DNA of 64,000 bases, from NCBI GenBank assembly GCA_001939145.1, contig LSRX01001112.1:90835-154834 (forward strand). Direction: 5' to 3'. Made by a program: the position numbers and the translations under genes. The stretch is from Symbiodinium microadriaticum. Its lineage: Eukaryota > Sar > Dinophyceae > Suessiales > Symbiodiniaceae. The notes below the pieces were generated by a model. It saw nothing but the letters and a program-made list of their open reading frames with translations, did not search any database and had not been told where the DNA came from. Positions within the stretch are counted from its first letter, which is position 1; each line of letters opens with the position of its first letter. Below are positions 11,184 to 21,563 of the stretch, piece after piece.

Positions 11184-12282
11184 CAACACTGTAACACACG
11201 CAACACACACGCACACACAACACTCACGCACACACACACACACAACACACACACACACAACACACACAACCAACACAAAACCAACACACAGACACAGACA
11301 TACACACACACACACACGCACACACAACATACGCACACCCAATCAACCAGCCCACGCACGCCAACACAACACAGGCACAACACACAAACACACACACAAC
11401 ACCCACACACACACAACACCCACACACACACACACAACACGCACACAACAAACAAAAAACACACACACACACACACACAACACGCACACAACAAACAAAA
11501 AACACACACACACACACACACAACACGCACACAACAAACAAAAAACACACACACACAACACACCACACACCACACACAACACACACCACACAACACACAC
11601 AACACACACACACACAACACACACACAACACACACAGAACACACACACAGAACACACACACACACACACACACAACACACACACAACACACACAGAACAC
11701 ACACACAGAACACACACACACACACACACACAACACACACACAACACACACAGAACACACACACAGAACACACACACACACACACACACAACACACACAC
11801 AACACACACAGAACACACACACAGAACACACACACACACACACACACAACACACACACAACACACACAGAACACACACACAGAACACACACACACACACA
11901 NNNNNNNNNNNNNNNNNNNNCCACACCCCACACCCCACACCCCACACCCCACACCCCACACCCCACACCCCACACCCCACCACACCACACCCCACACCAC
12001 ACCACAACACACACAACACAACACAACACACAGCACACAGCACACAGCACACAGCACACAACACACAACACACACACACACACACAGACACAGACACACA
12101 CACACACACAACACACAACACACAACACACACACACACAACACACAACACACACACACACACCACACCACACCGCACCGCAATGCACCGCACCGCACCGC
12201 ACCGCACCGCACCGCACCGCACCACACCACACCACACCACACCACACCACACCACACCACACCACACCACACACACACACAC
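11139..12282. repeat. CA-rich satellite with 58-bp higher-order unit
   Basis: Almost pure CA-type sequence. From about 11637 to 11881 a higher-order unit repeats every 58 bp, marked by paired AGAAC words (G at 11637/11650, 11695/11708, 11753/11766). After the gap come CCCCACA heptamers (11921-11978) and later CACCG/CACCA pentamers. The long Cys/Val or Thr/His reading frames here are composition artefacts. Confidence 0.95.
11901..11920. other. Assembly gap of 20 N
   Basis: Twenty Ns inside the CA satellite, where the repeat type changes. True length is unknown. Confidence 1.
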
Positions 12283-12287
12283 TTTTA

Positions 12288-12565
12288 CTTGTACACCAGT
12301 CATCCTTACCTAGATGGATGCTGTTTGTGCTAGATCATTGCATTGTATTCTTTTTTTCTCTCTCCAGTGCCACAGGGGGCCCACTGACTGATCCGAAAGC
12401 AGGTACGTGGTTCCAGCGTCCCAGAACCATATCAGCACACTCTGAAGAGCCTCTTTGTTAGATGCCCAGTCTTCAGGTGTGGGGCATCCCCCTGCTGTTG
12501 ATTGGCTGCAAGGAAACTGTAAGAATACTACTTACTTAGAGACAGCATTGGCACACACACACAAA
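12288..12565. repeat. Terminal direct repeat, downstream copy
   Basis: Starts CTTGTACACCAGTCAT and ends in a CA run at GGCACACACACAC. Most of 12345-12490 matches 21087-21228 with few differences. It contains a pyrimidine tract plus CTCTCTCCAG acceptor and, 35 bp later, a GCAG/GTACGTGG donor. Confidence 0.8.
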
Positions 12566-12658
12566 ACCGGCAATTGCCGGTAGTGCTAAAGAACACGATT
12601 GCTGAAATCGCGCTCAGTTTTGAAACTATACTGGCAGGAGTGTCAGAGGTGAAGCAAC

Positions 12659-13111
12659 TTACGACTGCATGTCTACATCAGTATTCGTTCTGTAAATCTC
12701 AGAAGGATCTCGAAAGTAGAGTTGAGTGATGATGACTTGGATCGGCTCATTGACTGCAAAACTCGTCAGCGGCTCCCAGAATCTGATGTGACGATGATTT
12801 TGCACCAGTTGAAAGGTGCTGGGCGGTCGCCATATCCCGGTATGCTCATGTACGTGTGCACTGATGGAACGCTTGAGCAGGTCAGCATTGTCATCCGAAG
12901 TCAAGGTTACCTGTAACGGTGATGGCACTCGATTGGACACAGCTGAAGATGATGATGAACGCGAAGCTGTATTCCCTGACGTGACGAAGCTGTCCGGTAC
13001 TTGAATTTGGAAATGCAACTGGCTGCTGCACTGCTGGTAGTAGCAAGTCGCGATGAATCTGCAGAGCGCTTGGTCATGGCTCTGAACGAACAATTGGCAA
13101 CGAAATTGCAA
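12659..13111 (-). CDS. Small 3' ORF of the element, Ser-rich, unknown function
   Basis: About 150 codons, open to a stop at 12659, with a Ser run (RSSSSSAVSNRVPSP) in the middle. It has no recognised domain. It is the last open frame before the downstream terminal repeat. The nominal start is not an ATG, so the true start is uncertain. Confidence 0.35.
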   Translation of the reverse strand: MQFRCQLFVQSHDQALCRFIATCYYQQCSSQLHFQIQVPDSFVTSGNTASRSSSSSAVSNRVPSPLQVTLTSDDNADLLKRSISAHVHEHTGIWRPPSTFQLVQNHRHIRFWEPLTSFAVNEPIQVIITQLYFRDPSEIYRTNTDVDMQS

Positions 13112-13252
13112 GATAGCTTAACCGATGATGGCTGCAAGCTGACATCAAACTGCAGAGTGGAAACCTCAGCACTTCCGCAGTCCGCGCTATACGATGCTCA
13201 GAAGAGTCTTTTCTGAAAGAAATACCAAGCTGTGACACTGGGGTGAAACTAA

Positions 13253-13561
13253 CTATGATGAGTGAAACTCTGGCTGAGTAGCTGTAATCTGTGTAGGATT
13301 GACAACAGGTGGTCTGTCAAAGTGTCGTAACACATCTTTCATTGCTTGATTGACAGTTTGGCGAAGTAATCCAATTTGTTGGTACAACTCTGCAATGGCA
13401 TTTGCAATTTCAGCTACGTGTTCAGAGATTTCTGACTGTTGTCCATGATCACGTATCTGTGCTTGGAGAGAATCGAGCCGAATGGCTTGTTCCTCATCGT
13501 TGCGATGCTGTAGTTCGGCACGAACCTGTCGTAGTTCAGCTTGAGTGTACTGAATCCACCT
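13253..13561 (-). pseudogene. Coiled-coil C-terminal ORF of the element
   Basis: 102 codons after an in-frame TAA at 13564-13562, ending TAG at 13255-13253. Heptad-like pattern through AELRQVRAELQHRNDEEQA and EIANAIAELYQQIGLLRQT. The upstream frame before the TAA (MRTDFIGSAHEPLLPL) is also open, so this was probably one longer protein broken by a nonsense change. Confidence 0.45.
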
Positions 13562-13628
13562 TTAAAGTGGAAGAAGTGGCTCATGAGCCGATCCAATAAA
13601 GTCTGTTCGCATGGCTGATTGAAAATCA

Positions 13629-15237
13629 CTAACAACAGGAACCGAAAACTTGCTGAAGTAGTGTTGTGGGGTGCAGCAGAGTGGAGCTATAGATGGTGAT
13701 ACCCTGCTGCAGCAAAGTTCTGGCGTAGTCGAAATAACTGTTCATCGCGAATATGAGGCGGCCAAACATGACGTTCAATATGAATCTTGGCACAATGAAA
13801 GGCTGCAGTGCGATGTCTTTCGGGGCCAGCACTGTTTGGCTCCCGAATCTTCCAAGCATAGGGGAAATCTGGTTGCCAATAGTGGCTCCTAGAGTCTGTC
13901 TGAAAACTTTGTGCATGACAGTAAACACGCTCGCATCACAACTGAGTTCACAAATTTCCACAACATCGGAGAGGTGAATGAGAACCGTGCGTTTCGCCGC
14001 CTTACGGGGACGTCCGCGCCAAACACGTAGCTTGGTATCTTGTAAAAAAGATTGACCGAAAAAGTAATGCTGTCCACGTCAGACTTCTGTAGCATACAGT
14101 ATTCATTCACTGCCCATCGCACAGCATCCAGAATACGAAACACCGGAATGGAAGTGAAAAAGCCGACAAGGTCCTGATTGAATACGACAGGATGTGCATC
14201 ATCGGAAGCATCTGAAGAAACTCGGTGAGTTGTTGCAGGATGGATGGAAGTGTATTAAGACCAAACGACCGCGGGCAAGTAGTGCGCATGATGACATCCA
14301 AAGCAATGGCTGTAGCGCGGAAGAGTTTTGCATGCAGAATGTGGATGTATGAAATGATGGGCCTTGCACCTTTGAAGTCCTTCTTCTGCTTAAGAAGTAC
14401 ATATGCAATGGGTAGACTCGAAGTGCGAAGATTGATGCCCCACTTGTAGCGACGAAGAAATGGTCTCGAGCATGTTGGACGTAGAAACTCCTCTGCTTGT
14501 GAAGGTTGCATCAACAGCCGCTCGTACACTTGGGTGTCACCAAAGGTCTTCTTGTATGTCTGCCAAACGAACTGTTGACAGAATGCATGTCCATGAGTGA
14601 TTGCATGATCTCGTCCATGTATGAATAGCTCTTGCGCGGAATTCTTGATGAAGACAGCGTCTTTGTACTTCAATCTGGTGAACGCTGCATGTTTGTGCGG
14701 TGGCCACTCTTGCTTCACAACAGCTTCCCAATCTTCATATGTAACTGTGAAAATGTTGTGATGAAAGAGCCAACGTTGAACTTTGGGCCAAGAAATGTTT
14801 AAATACTGATACAAGTTCGGAAACAACTGCGAGTCCATGGAATATTCCAATAAACGGCGAAATCTCTTGGAGAAACTGAACTGAGACAGCGTTGATGCAA
14901 TGTGTCCATCAATGACCTGAGCATGAGGATGTCGTAGACGAAGTTCTGCACAATTACATGGTGGAGGAACATCTCAATGCCATTGTTCGACAACTGCAAT
15001 GTTGTTGTAGATAACATCTCGTAACGAACGATGTTTGCCAGCTACACACTTCTTGTGAGGAAGGTGAAACGGTATCATGTAGTCTTTGGAATTGATGATG
15101 ATCTGACTCCTCCACTGCTCAACAGTAGTCTGAAAGGATTCATGTGCAAGAAGCGGTGGGACTAAAGGCCTGGGGCCGCGTGGTATTGCACATTGACGAA
15201 ATGTAAGGATACGTCGTAGAACAGAGCGAACAGCCAT
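13629..15237 (-). pseudogene. Penelope-like reverse transcriptase, broken
   Basis: Order on the minus strand: a Cys-containing segment after an in-frame TGA (14976-14974), a fingers-like motif KDFKGARPIISY near 14382-14347, motif A NQDLVGFFTSIP with catalytic Asp at 14173-14171, and motif B RQTLGATIGNQISP at 13901-13860. Motif A follows a frameshift near 14210, and another shift lies near 13970. Where motif C (YVDD or RYVDN type) should be, around 13750, I see only RHVWPP in one frame and GRLIFAM in another, as if the box were disrupted. The gene cannot make an active enzyme in this copy. Confidence 0.65.
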
Positions 15238-15324
15238 CTGGGGGGGGGATCATCAAGTAGATTGCAAAGTCGGTACAAGGCATATACTTGATGATTGTGA
15301 AATTCTGCACTTCTGAGTCGCTTC

Positions 15325-16116
15325 TCAGCTTGGAAGGCTTTCATGCCTCCATCGGCAATGTCTCATTAGCAGTAACCAGTTGTCATAAGGCTCCAGCAAA
15401 GTGTTCTCGTACAGTCGTAGAAGTCCAAGTGTACGAAGTTTACGACGAGCTTTTAGCCAAAGTCTTTTGCCAGGGCTGCCATAACAAGACTTCACAGTGA
15501 AAGGCTGAGCAAAACGGGTGGTGGATGTGGGACTCAGGCGAACAATCCAAGGTGCATTCAACTGAGGCTTCCAAGAATGTATAAGCGAGTACTCCGAGGC
15601 TCTAGCTTGATGTAAAGACTCAAAGCAATGAACAGGAATGAGAACAGCATGAAAAAGATCACCACGAGTATGAAAATAATGCAACATCAACTCGGCATTG
15701 CAGAAGTCTCCACGCTGTAATAAACGATACTTGCGAAGTCGAGCATCTTGCCTGGAATGAGCTGAGATAGAGGTAGATCCAATGTAGAATCTTCGGCGCT
15801 GTATGAGGGACCCATGAATATGATGCCATCCTCGCTTTTCCATCAAGGGTATGAGGGGAACATATACTGTGCTGCTTTGCTCAAACAATGTTGAGAACTC
15901 CAAAAGATCGAGTCCTTGTAAATGGAGAAATCGACGTCTCCAGGTACGAATATGCATTGCACGACAATTGCTGTGGAAGATGGCTTGTATCAAAATAAAG
16001 GCATCGAGAACTCGAGCAGGTAATCGTAACACCATGAACTCAGACACATCATAGACAAAGTGTAGCAAGACCACAAGACCACTTAGAATAACTCTGGAGT
16101 TGTCGCGGAAAAGCAC
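15325..16116 (-). pseudogene. GIY-YIG endonuclease-like region of the element polyprotein
   Basis: In the 263-residue open stretch, residues 84-190 have the layout of a GIY-YIG nuclease: VYVPLIP in place of the GIY strand, YIGSTS (residues 111-116, 15786-15769), Arg-rich helix residues 122-130, then Glu175 in SEYSLIHSWKPQLNAPW with Asn187. It is in the same frame as the upstream N-terminal part (one TGA at 16137-16135 between them) and is joined to the RT through frameshifts near 15340 and at the G9 run at 15241-15249. This puts the nuclease N-terminal to the RT. The call is by eye and the GIY half is imperfect. Confidence 0.55.
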
Positions 16117-16134
16117 ATCCTCTGGTGTACCTAG

Positions 16135-17244
16135 TCAGACATCGGTAATGGCCGTGGCTGCAAGCAAAAGTGTGATCAGCTCAGGCCCGCGGATCTTGGT
16201 TGCCACAGTAACGGTGCAACCGAGATGCGACAATTTGTCGGGCAAAAGACCAATGCGATCCTTAGGAAGGCCTTTGAGAATCTCTGGTGCTCGAGCGATA
16301 GCAGCTGTGAGCTCATCATGCTTGGTGGCTCCAATCGTCTGTTTCAGACGCTTGACCCAGGCATTGATGCTCTGCTTGGTGTGGCCCAAAGTTTGATTGA
16401 GCAACACTCGATCTCCCAGCTGCTCTGGGTGGACTGCACGTTCCACTATGTCTTCTTTCATGACAAAAGGCAAGGGTGCTTCTTGCTTCTCATGTAACCG
16501 ACGACGTTTTGGAGCTGGCTGTGGCTCCGCACTCTGACTGTTTCGTGCTTTTTCAGCTTCAAGCTGAGCACGAAGGGATTCAATCTCTTGCTGAGCAGGA
16601 GACGAAGACGAAGACATGTTGGCTGCAAAAGGCTCTACCTGTTCAATCAAAAACTTTGCAGGTGCTTGAGCCTGATGAACCTTAACTTCTTCAGCAGAGG
16701 GGTGAGACTTCGAGGGTTCAGCAACACTTTGACTTTTGCAGAAATGACAAGCCAGATCATCTAGATCCCACTTCTATTCTCGAATGAGGGAAAGCATAGC
16801 TTGCAGAAATACGGCTTCATTGACCTTCCTACAAACTATCATGCTCATGTAACTTCCATGTGAAAGTGCACGAAGATGCTGATTCCCCCATCCACGGCAG
16901 ATCAGATCGACGAGTTTGACCTGTTCCATGCTCTGTCCAGCCAAACCATACTTAGAACTCCAGGCCGTCGGTGCTATCTTTCGAAGCATTGTTTTGCCAT
17001 CGATTTCACGACTGTCCAGGTGGCTTTTGGTCTGCACAAAAGTGGTGGGCAGACCCTGTGTTGTTTTGAATCCTGTAGGACTGTTCCAATCCTGGTGCTT
17101 GCCGTCGAAGTTCTTGGAATCCTGGTTGCCTTTTGAGGACTTGGCTGGGGTCCAGGTGTTGTTCCAGTGTCGATCTTGGTTATTCCCGGATGCTGTCCAA
17201 TCCGAGTCCCACGATGAAGATGGCCACCACGATGAATAAGCCAT
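16135..17244 (-). pseudogene. N-terminal part of the GIY-YIG/RT polyprotein
   Basis: ATG at 17244. The first 60 residues are Trp/Asn/Gln/Ser-rich (MAYSSWWPSSSWDSDW). One TAG lies in frame at 16776-16774; the frame then continues (KWDLDDLACHFCKSQS), passes a charged segment with a KRRR basic patch, and runs to TGA at 16137. The same frame continues into the GIY-YIG region at 16116. Role unknown; nucleic-acid binding is plausible from composition only. Confidence 0.5.
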
Positions 17245-17403
17245 GGTGATGATGGGGGCAATTAGTGCGAAGGAATCAACTGATGGAAATCTGCGAGCAT
17301 GACATAGATCGAAACAATGAACAACTTCAAGAGCTTTACACTGAAGGATCTGGGACAGCTGTTTTGTTCACATCTGTCATGAATCACGACAATACATGAG
17401 TAA

Positions 17404-17823
17404 TCAAAAACGGACACGTTGGGGTTGAATAACCCGACGTCCTTGCATCTTCGGAAGTAAAGCAGCAACTATTGTCAGTCTCTCCATTCCTTGAGTCTTA
17501 TGCCAACTGAAAGAACAGCATTCTTGTTGACTAAAAGATGAGGCCATATTTGTATTAACTGAAAGCTTTGTACATGCTTGTGCTGTGGGTTTCACCCACA
17601 TTCTGGAAATGCTGGCATAACGGATCACACTCGGTAAATCGACATGTACACAATGAAGAATGGAAGTCCAAGTGTAGAGGTTCTCAATGGTGCGGATGGC
17701 AAAGGGACCAAAAGGAAATCTCATTTGTTGTGCCCAATGCCGAACTCGATTCTCATTGAGTTGGGGCCCAGTTCTTCTGAGCTGTCCAAGTGGATGTGAC
17801 TCTGTCTGTGATACCGATCTCAA
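17404..17823 (-). CDS. Accessory ORF3 of the element, unknown function
   Basis: About 139 codons, ending in a basic tail (QGRRVIQPQRVRF). Contains Trp/His/Cys-rich segments but no motif I recognise. It lies between the RS-rich ORF2 and the polyprotein ATG, so it is probably an element gene rather than a host gene. The start is not an ATG in this copy. Confidence 0.35.
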   Translation of the reverse strand: MRSVSQTESHPLGQLRRTGPQLNENRVRHWAQQMRFPFGPFAIRTIENLYTWTSILHCVHVDLPSVIRYASISRMWVKPTAQACTKLSVNTNMASSFSQQECCSFSWHKTQGMERLTIVAALLPKMQGRRVIQPQRVRF

Positions 17824-18061
17824 GCCGAATGCAAATTACATAGCTTGCGATTCTTGCTAAGGCGTCCAAAGGAAGCCTCTCCATGGTTTATGGCAGAAAA
17901 GAAGAGGGCACAATTCGACTGCTCAAGCTGTGGAAGGGTGAAACACACTGCTCATGAAACTAATGCAAAACCGAATCATCATTGCACTGATAAAGCTGCT
18001 TCCCAGACTGTTTTTTGCACAGCCTGCGACTGAATGTTGTATGTAGGTGTCTGTCTGCATT

Positions 18062-18608
18062 TCAGGACAACTGAGAAACTGAGGATGATCGGCTACGTGA
18101 GCGGCTTCTGCTCCGTCGTCGTAAAATGCTACGAGGAACAACCTCAGGTATTGTGGTAGTACTAGATGCCTTTGCACAGAAAGCTTTGACAGAAGAACTA
18201 CTGGAGCTAGGTACCGGGTTGTCTTCAGGAGGTGGTGATGATGGTGGTGGCAATGGTGGAGGCGGAACGATGTAGTTCACAACATTGGGGCGCCACATAC
18301 CACTCGACGGTGGAGGCCTGTATGGTGTGATCTGTGGCGGATCTCAAGAGAGGTGGTCGTTGCTTCGGCATAGCTTTGCGCAACACTGTTGTATGTCCAG
18401 GTTCACGTTCATCTGCTGCGCGCATATGATTCTCGGCAATCTCGGTGACTCTGTTCTGCAACAAATCAAGAAAGTAGCCACGAACAAGATGATTGGTCAA
18501 TGCATGGTACAGGATGTTGGTTTGTCTTTCAGACAGAGATCGTAGAATATCACTAAGCTCATCAGGAAGGTGAGCTCCTCGTTCATGATCACGACTGCTT
18601 CCAGCCAT
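18062..18608 (-). pseudogene. Accessory ORF2 with C-terminal Arg-Ser repeats
   Basis: ATG at 18608 (MAGSSRDHERGAHLPDEL), then a helix-prone region. A frame change near 18300-18290 leads into a Pro/Ser-rich segment and a tail of alternating Arg-Ser (RRRSRSRSRSRSSS), ending at 18062. RS tails are common in RNA-binding proteins, so an RNA-packaging role is a possible but unproven guess. Confidence 0.4.
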
Positions 18609-18760
18609 GTTTTGTTAGGGCGGACTTACAGCTTGAGAACAATCTACAGGATATGCGTACACAGCATGCGCACTCCGAGTGAAAAACACACAACTGCAGT
18701 AACTGTACAATGCGTGCAGGCAAGCGTACTGGCTCACACTGTTATTTCTATGCAATCCAA

Positions 18761-20648
18761 TTACTGCGGAGGGTCAAGGCTGCTGTTATCCAAAAGAACC
18801 TGAGTGGCGGGATTAGCAGTCAGCATCTCAGACCATGTCGGGCCCCATTGTTCATCATCAGGTTCTCGTACAGGGGAAAACAGGTAGAATCTTGAGATTC
18901 GTGCACTGGATTCCCTGATAGCCCAACGTTTGTCTTTGCTGGGAGACTTGATCAGCTCATGGTCACGAAGATTCTGCACTTCCAGAAAAGTCGACGCTGA
19001 AGGTGATTTGGAATTCAAAGTGTTCATAACTCCAGACACAATACACCGCACTGATTCTTTGCATGAAAAGCAAGCTTTGAAGTGAGACCAGCTGCAATTG
19101 AGTCTTGTTCTCCTTCGAATGCTGCTCGACCGAAGAACCCAAAAGGTGTCTCAGAATGTTTCATGCCGACTGTCTCGTTGCAGGTACGAAAAACTCTGCC
19201 GCTCTTGAAAATGCCCAGTAATGAAGCTTCACTGCATCCATGCCACCACCGGTATGTAGCTTGTCCAGTGGGCAGTGCTGTTAGTGCTGGGCCAGGAAAC
19301 TTATCAGAATCAATCTGCCACATGATCACATTGTTATGAAGCCACACTTTCCCAGGAATGGTGAAAATCTTCTCATACGGCAACTTCACTGTGACTATGG
19401 CTTGACAGAAAATGACGAGGACTGACGGCTGAATATCCCACGAGAAAACATCAGTGGACGGTGGGCGCTGAACAAGTTGCAAGAAATGCCGCAAGCATCT
19501 GGTAAATTCGTCACGAGGAATCCTTGCCCACAATTGACTCTCAGCTGCAAGAAATGCAAGACGACCAGAAGAATAATACTTGAATGACTGAAAGTCAGGC
19601 AAAGTCCAGAAGTCTGAGAACTCGCTGCTTGCTGAGTCCTGTCGGATGGCCATGTTCATTGTTTCCTCCGACAGTCGGGCTTGACGAATGGCCAAAGCTG
19701 CTATTATTCCTTGAGGATCACATGCTGAAATCGGTCCAGCATTCTGCACAGCTAGGGTCTGTGCAAGACCTGAAGAACTCGCTGCAGTTGTGAAATCTCC
19801 GGGCGGTGGTGGAGGTGGAGTCGTCTGTAGAAGTGAGGTTGTGGTGACAGTGGAAACAGGTGGACCAGGTGCAGGTGGAGGTGGAGGTGGTGGAGGTGGT
19901 GGTGGTGGATTTGCTGCTTTTGGCGGCAACACTGGATGTGCAGGCTTCGGCGTCTTCGTGTTCACTGGCTGACGGATGCATGGGTGGTGGTGGTGGAAAA
20001 GGTGGAGGTGGAACAGGTGGAGGTGGAGCATGTGCAGATAGGGGTGAGACAAAAGAAGCAGGTGGTGGTGGAACAGGTGGAGCAGGGCGCGGTGGGGCAG
20101 GTTGAGCAGTGTAGAAACCATGTGCAGGTGGAGTGGGAGAGTGTTAGCAATGGTGGGAGCATAGAATGGTGAAGATTGTGGTGGGATGTACTGTGGTTTG
20201 GGGTGAAACGGTGAAGCTGCTGCAGGCACCACTGTTGGTATTGAAGGCTGGCTCGCTTCAACTTGTGCCACAGGAACCGATGGAAACAATGGATTCTCAG
20301 GATAACTAGTGGTGTGGTACATGGACTGTTCGAAGAAGATCTCCTTGGGGTATATGATCTTCTGCGGGTGCGTCTGCGACTGCGGCGGCGATTGCGCTTC
20401 TCCGGCTGACGTTCACTCACGAGACTAACAGTCCGAACCACTTGTGGGGCTTGTCTTGGACGAACTGAACGAGAAAAACGAGGTGCAGAAACTTGTAGAG
20501 CCTCGGGGTCTTGCAAACAAATAGACTGCATGGATGGTGACACTGTCGCTGGTCCAGAACCGGATTCCCGGTTTGCTGTCGACGGTGTCGCTGTCGTTGG
20601 CCGCGGTCCGGACTTTGAATCCGGAACATGAACATGATAGTGCACCAT
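18761..20648 (-). pseudogene. Accessory ORF1: basic N-terminus, poly-Pro middle, conserved-looking C-terminal domain
   Basis: ATG at 20648. The first ~110 residues end in an Arg/Ser-rich block (RNRRRSRRRTRRRSYTPRR). A frameshift near 20305 leads to a Pro-rich region with two further compensating shifts around 20110 and 19980. The C-terminal ~200 residues (19700-19024) look folded: Trp/Phe/Tyr-rich with YRWWHGCSEASLLGIFKSGR near 19250 and FGFFGRAAF. An HG followed by a short helix and Gly-Arg recalls ADP-ribosyltransferase folds, but this is only a resemblance. The frame continues after a shift near 19040 to about 18761. Confidence 0.45.
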
Positions 20649-21044
20649 GGCTCCACTGCAACGAACAGAAGTCTTGATACAAGAATGTTAGATGATTGAA
20701 TGATGATGAAACTACTCCTGAGCTCCGAAGTCAAGGGTCTTCATGGAGCTATCCTGCCAGGGTAAAGAAGCCAGGAATGCTTCGGTGATCTGGATCATCA
20801 ATGGGGCCTGTTCAATGGGAGTCTCCGGTATCTCAAGGCGCATACGTTTGAGTAATCGTCAGGACAAAAGGAAAGCCAATGGTACATTGTCCTCAGTGGG
20901 TTCTTCTTCGTGGAAGTCTTCGGAATCTGAAGGCTCATAAGTTAGGAAAGACAGATGTATTCAAGGCGTTCCAGATATTTCAAGGTACCCCCCGCTGACC
21001 GGCAGTCCGACAGCGCTTTGGCAGAATTACTGTCGGGAGACACA

Positions 21045-21300
21045 CTTGTACACCAGTCATCTTTACCTGACCTAGGTGGATGCTGTTTGTATTCTTTCTT
21101 TCTCTCTCCAGTGCCACAGGGGGCCCACTGGCTAATCCGAAAGCAGGTACGTGGTTCCAGCGTCCCAGAACCATATCAGCACACTCTGAAGAGCCTCTTT
21201 GTTAGATGCCCACTCTTCAGGTGTGGGGCATCCCCCTGCTATTAAGGAAACTGTAAGAATACTACTTCCTTAGAGACAGGATTGGCACACACACACACAC
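21045..21300. repeat. Terminal direct repeat, upstream copy
   Basis: Partner of 12288-12565, same orientation, containing the same CTCTCTCCAG and GCAG/GTACGTGG sites. It lies just upstream of ORF1 in the element's reading direction, as expected for an LTR or pseudo-LTR. Confidence 0.8.
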
Positions 21301-21563
21301 AAACCCCCCACACACACACACAACACACGCACACAACACACACGCAACACACACACACACACGCAAACAAACAAACAAACACAAACACACACACACACAC
21401 ACCCACCCACCCAACCAACCCACACACACATACAAACACCCAACCAACCAACACACACACACACACAAACACCCAACCAACCAACCAACCAACCAACCAA
21501 CCAACCAACCAACCAACCAACCAACCAACCAACCAACCAACCAACCAACACACACACACACAC
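21285..21563. repeat. CA and CCAA microsatellites
   Basis: CA-rich run followed by about 20 CCAA tetramers (21470-21548) and another CA run. It abuts the upstream terminal repeat, just as the large CA satellite abuts the downstream one. Confidence 0.95.

Larger units (their letters stand above)
12288..21300 (-). mobile_element. Penelope-like retroelement with upstream GIY-YIG region and accessory ORFs
   Basis: About 9 kb bounded by direct repeats (12288-12565 and 21045-21300). All internal ORFs read on the minus strand, in order: basic/Pro-rich ORF1, RS-tailed ORF2, ORF3, then a long ORF with W/N/Q-rich N-terminus, GIY-YIG-like region and RT, and finally two small 3' ORFs. RT motif A (DLVGFFTSIP) and motif B (FRQTLGATIGNQISP) have the Penelope-like form (Dx4FTxIP and QxxGxxxGxxxSP). 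Penelope-like elements pair RT with GIY-YIG, and permuted N-terminal nuclease forms are known. This copy carries several stops and frameshifts, so it is inactive. Confidence 0.65.

Noticed and set aside
11092..12333. Very long ORFs in several frames (up to 413 codons)
   Set aside because: They consist only of Thr/His or Cys/Val from CA repeats and span an N gap.
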